Source: Gp6-AA40 sp046765795 (GTDB lineage: Bacteria > Acidobacteriota > Vicinamibacteria > Vicinamibacterales > UBA2999). From it: a stretch of DNA of 32,534 nt. The DNA lies in contig JBKPRH010000473.1 of NCBI GenBank assembly GCA_046765795.1, positions 1 through 32,534 on the forward strand. The letters run 5' to 3'. Made by a program: the position numbers and the translations under genes. The notes beneath the pieces were generated by a model, which did not search any database, was not told the origin of the DNA, and saw only the letters and a program-made list of their open reading frames with translations. Positions 31,767 through 32,534 of this stretch are shown one piece after another (the stretch's first letter is position 1; every line of letters begins with the position of its first letter).

Positions 31767-32534
31767 ATGCGGAGAGCTCTGCGACAGTACGCACCAGCCC
31801 TGCTTCTGGCCTTGGGAATCATGGCCGTGCCGTATGTCAGCGCGGCACAGGTACTCGGCACCGTAGCGGGTACGGTGAAAGACGCCTCGGGCGGCGTCCT
31901 GCCGGGTGTCACGGTGGAAGCGGCGAGCCCGGCGTTGATTGAGAAAATCCGGACGGCGGTCACCGATGGCGCCGGTCAGTATCAGATCGTCAATCTGCCT
32001 CCCGGCACCTACACGATTACCTTCAGCCTCACTGGCTTCAGCACCGTGAAGCGCGAGGGGCTCGAGGTGCGCACGAACTTCACGTCGAACGTCGACGGCG
32101 AGCTGCGCATTGGTGCGGTGCAGGAAACGATCACCGTCACCGGTGAAAGCCCGATCGTGGACATTCAGTCCTCCGCGCAGACGCGCACGATGACCGACCA
32201 GGCGTTCAAGGAACTGCCGTCGGGTGGATCGTGGATTCAGATGGCGGCGCTCGTGCCGGCCATCCGCGCAGGGAACACTGACGTCGGCGGCGTGCTCGGC
32301 GACCAGACTGGCGCGCAGGTCGAAGCGCACGGTAGCCGGCCGGGCGATGGCGTGTCGATGATCGACGGCCTCCGCATCGGCAACATGTATCTCAGCTCGA
32401 ACCTGACGAACATGAGCCTCTCGCCGCTGCTCGTCGATCAGGTCGATGTGAGCCTCTCGGGCCAGATGGCGGAGACCGGCACCAACGGCGTGATCATGAA
32501 CATGATCCCGAAGTCGGGCGGCAACCGCTTCAGC
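31767..32534 (+). CDS. TonB-dependent receptor, Oar-like, N-terminal part (TBDT4, runs off the window)
   Basis: ATG 31767 is preceded by GGAGGG (31755-31760) with a 6-nt spacer. The 256 visible residues comprise a signal peptide (MRRALRQYAPALLLALGIMA...VSAAQ), the carboxypeptidase-regulatory-like domain (GTVAGTVKDASGGVLPGVTVE...LPPGTYTITFSLTGF), and the first part of the plug (LRIGAVQETITVTGESPIVDI, FKELPSGGSW, DGVSMIDGLRIGNMYLSS, MIPKSGGNRFS). The frame is open to the last base. It is the closest relative of TBDT3; a 51-nt stretch of the plug is identical in DNA between the two genes. The barrel and terminus lie outside the window. Confidence 0.92.
   Translation, partial: MRRALRQYAPALLLALGIMAVPYVSAAQVLGTVAGTVKDASGGVLPGVTVEAASPALIEKIRTAVTDGAGQYQIVNLPPGTYTITFSLTGFSTVKREGLEVRTNFTSNVDGELRIGAVQETITVTGESPIVDIQSSAQTRTMTDQAFKELPSGGSWIQMAALVPAIRAGNTDVGGVLGDQTGAQVEAHGSRPGDGVSMIDGLRIGNMYLSSNLTNMSLSPLLVDQVDVSLSGQMAETGTNGVIMNMIPKSGGNRFS

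Overview
The window is high-GC DNA packed with secreted and outer-membrane proteins. It carries four Oar-like TonB-dependent receptors (TBDTs) with an N-terminal carboxypeptidase-regulatory-like domain, secreted tetratricopeptide (TPR) proteins, three CRTAC1/ASPIC-UnbV beta-propeller proteins and two VWFA-related proteins. That mix is typical of Acidobacteriota, most likely a soil Vicinamibacteria-type lineage. This is inferred from gene families; there is no rRNA or other marker gene here. I saw no tRNA, rRNA, CRISPR array or transposase gene.

Layout. 1-921: 3' end of a secreted protein. 1043-5064 (+): an apparent three-gene cassette for methoxylated aromatic acids, with an AAHS-type aromatic acid/H+ symporter, a short MetE-core methyltransferase and a LigM/DesA-type tetrahydrofolate-dependent aryl O-demethylase, closed by a strong terminator at 5090-5124. 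14149-5143 (-): VWA, VWA, CRTAC1, TPR, then a TBDT with its own promoter. 14232-18411 (+): TPR, CRTAC1, TPR with ATGA overlaps. 18436-19311 (-): a Gly-rich secreted protein of a conserved unnamed family. 19482-26132 (+): TBDT, TPR, CRTAC1 in one run. 26138-27016 (-): a PcaR/PcaU-like IclR regulator, divergent from 27071-28426 (+), a Tat-signal zinc dehydrogenase. 28539-31595 and 31767-end (+): two closely related TBDTs, the second cut by the window edge.

How the genes fit together. The cassette at the left should import methoxylated aromatic acids and move the O-methyl group to tetrahydrofolate, with the MetE-like protein a candidate for taking the methyl onward. The TBDTs would bring larger substrates across the outer membrane. 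The TPR and CRTAC1 proteins are translationally coupled three times and sit beside TBDTs twice, so they look like one envelope module of unknown function. The IclR regulator and dehydrogenase fit aromatic catabolism, but their substrate is not visible.

Two non-coding signals stand out. The TBDT genes share a promoter layout (TTGACA, 17-nt spacer, GCGTA running into the -10), and three of them carry the same TTCGCATAGCGAA hairpin in the leader. Short GC-rich palindromic repeats are scattered through the window; several lie inside genes, where they supply in-frame residues, stop codons and possibly a start codon.
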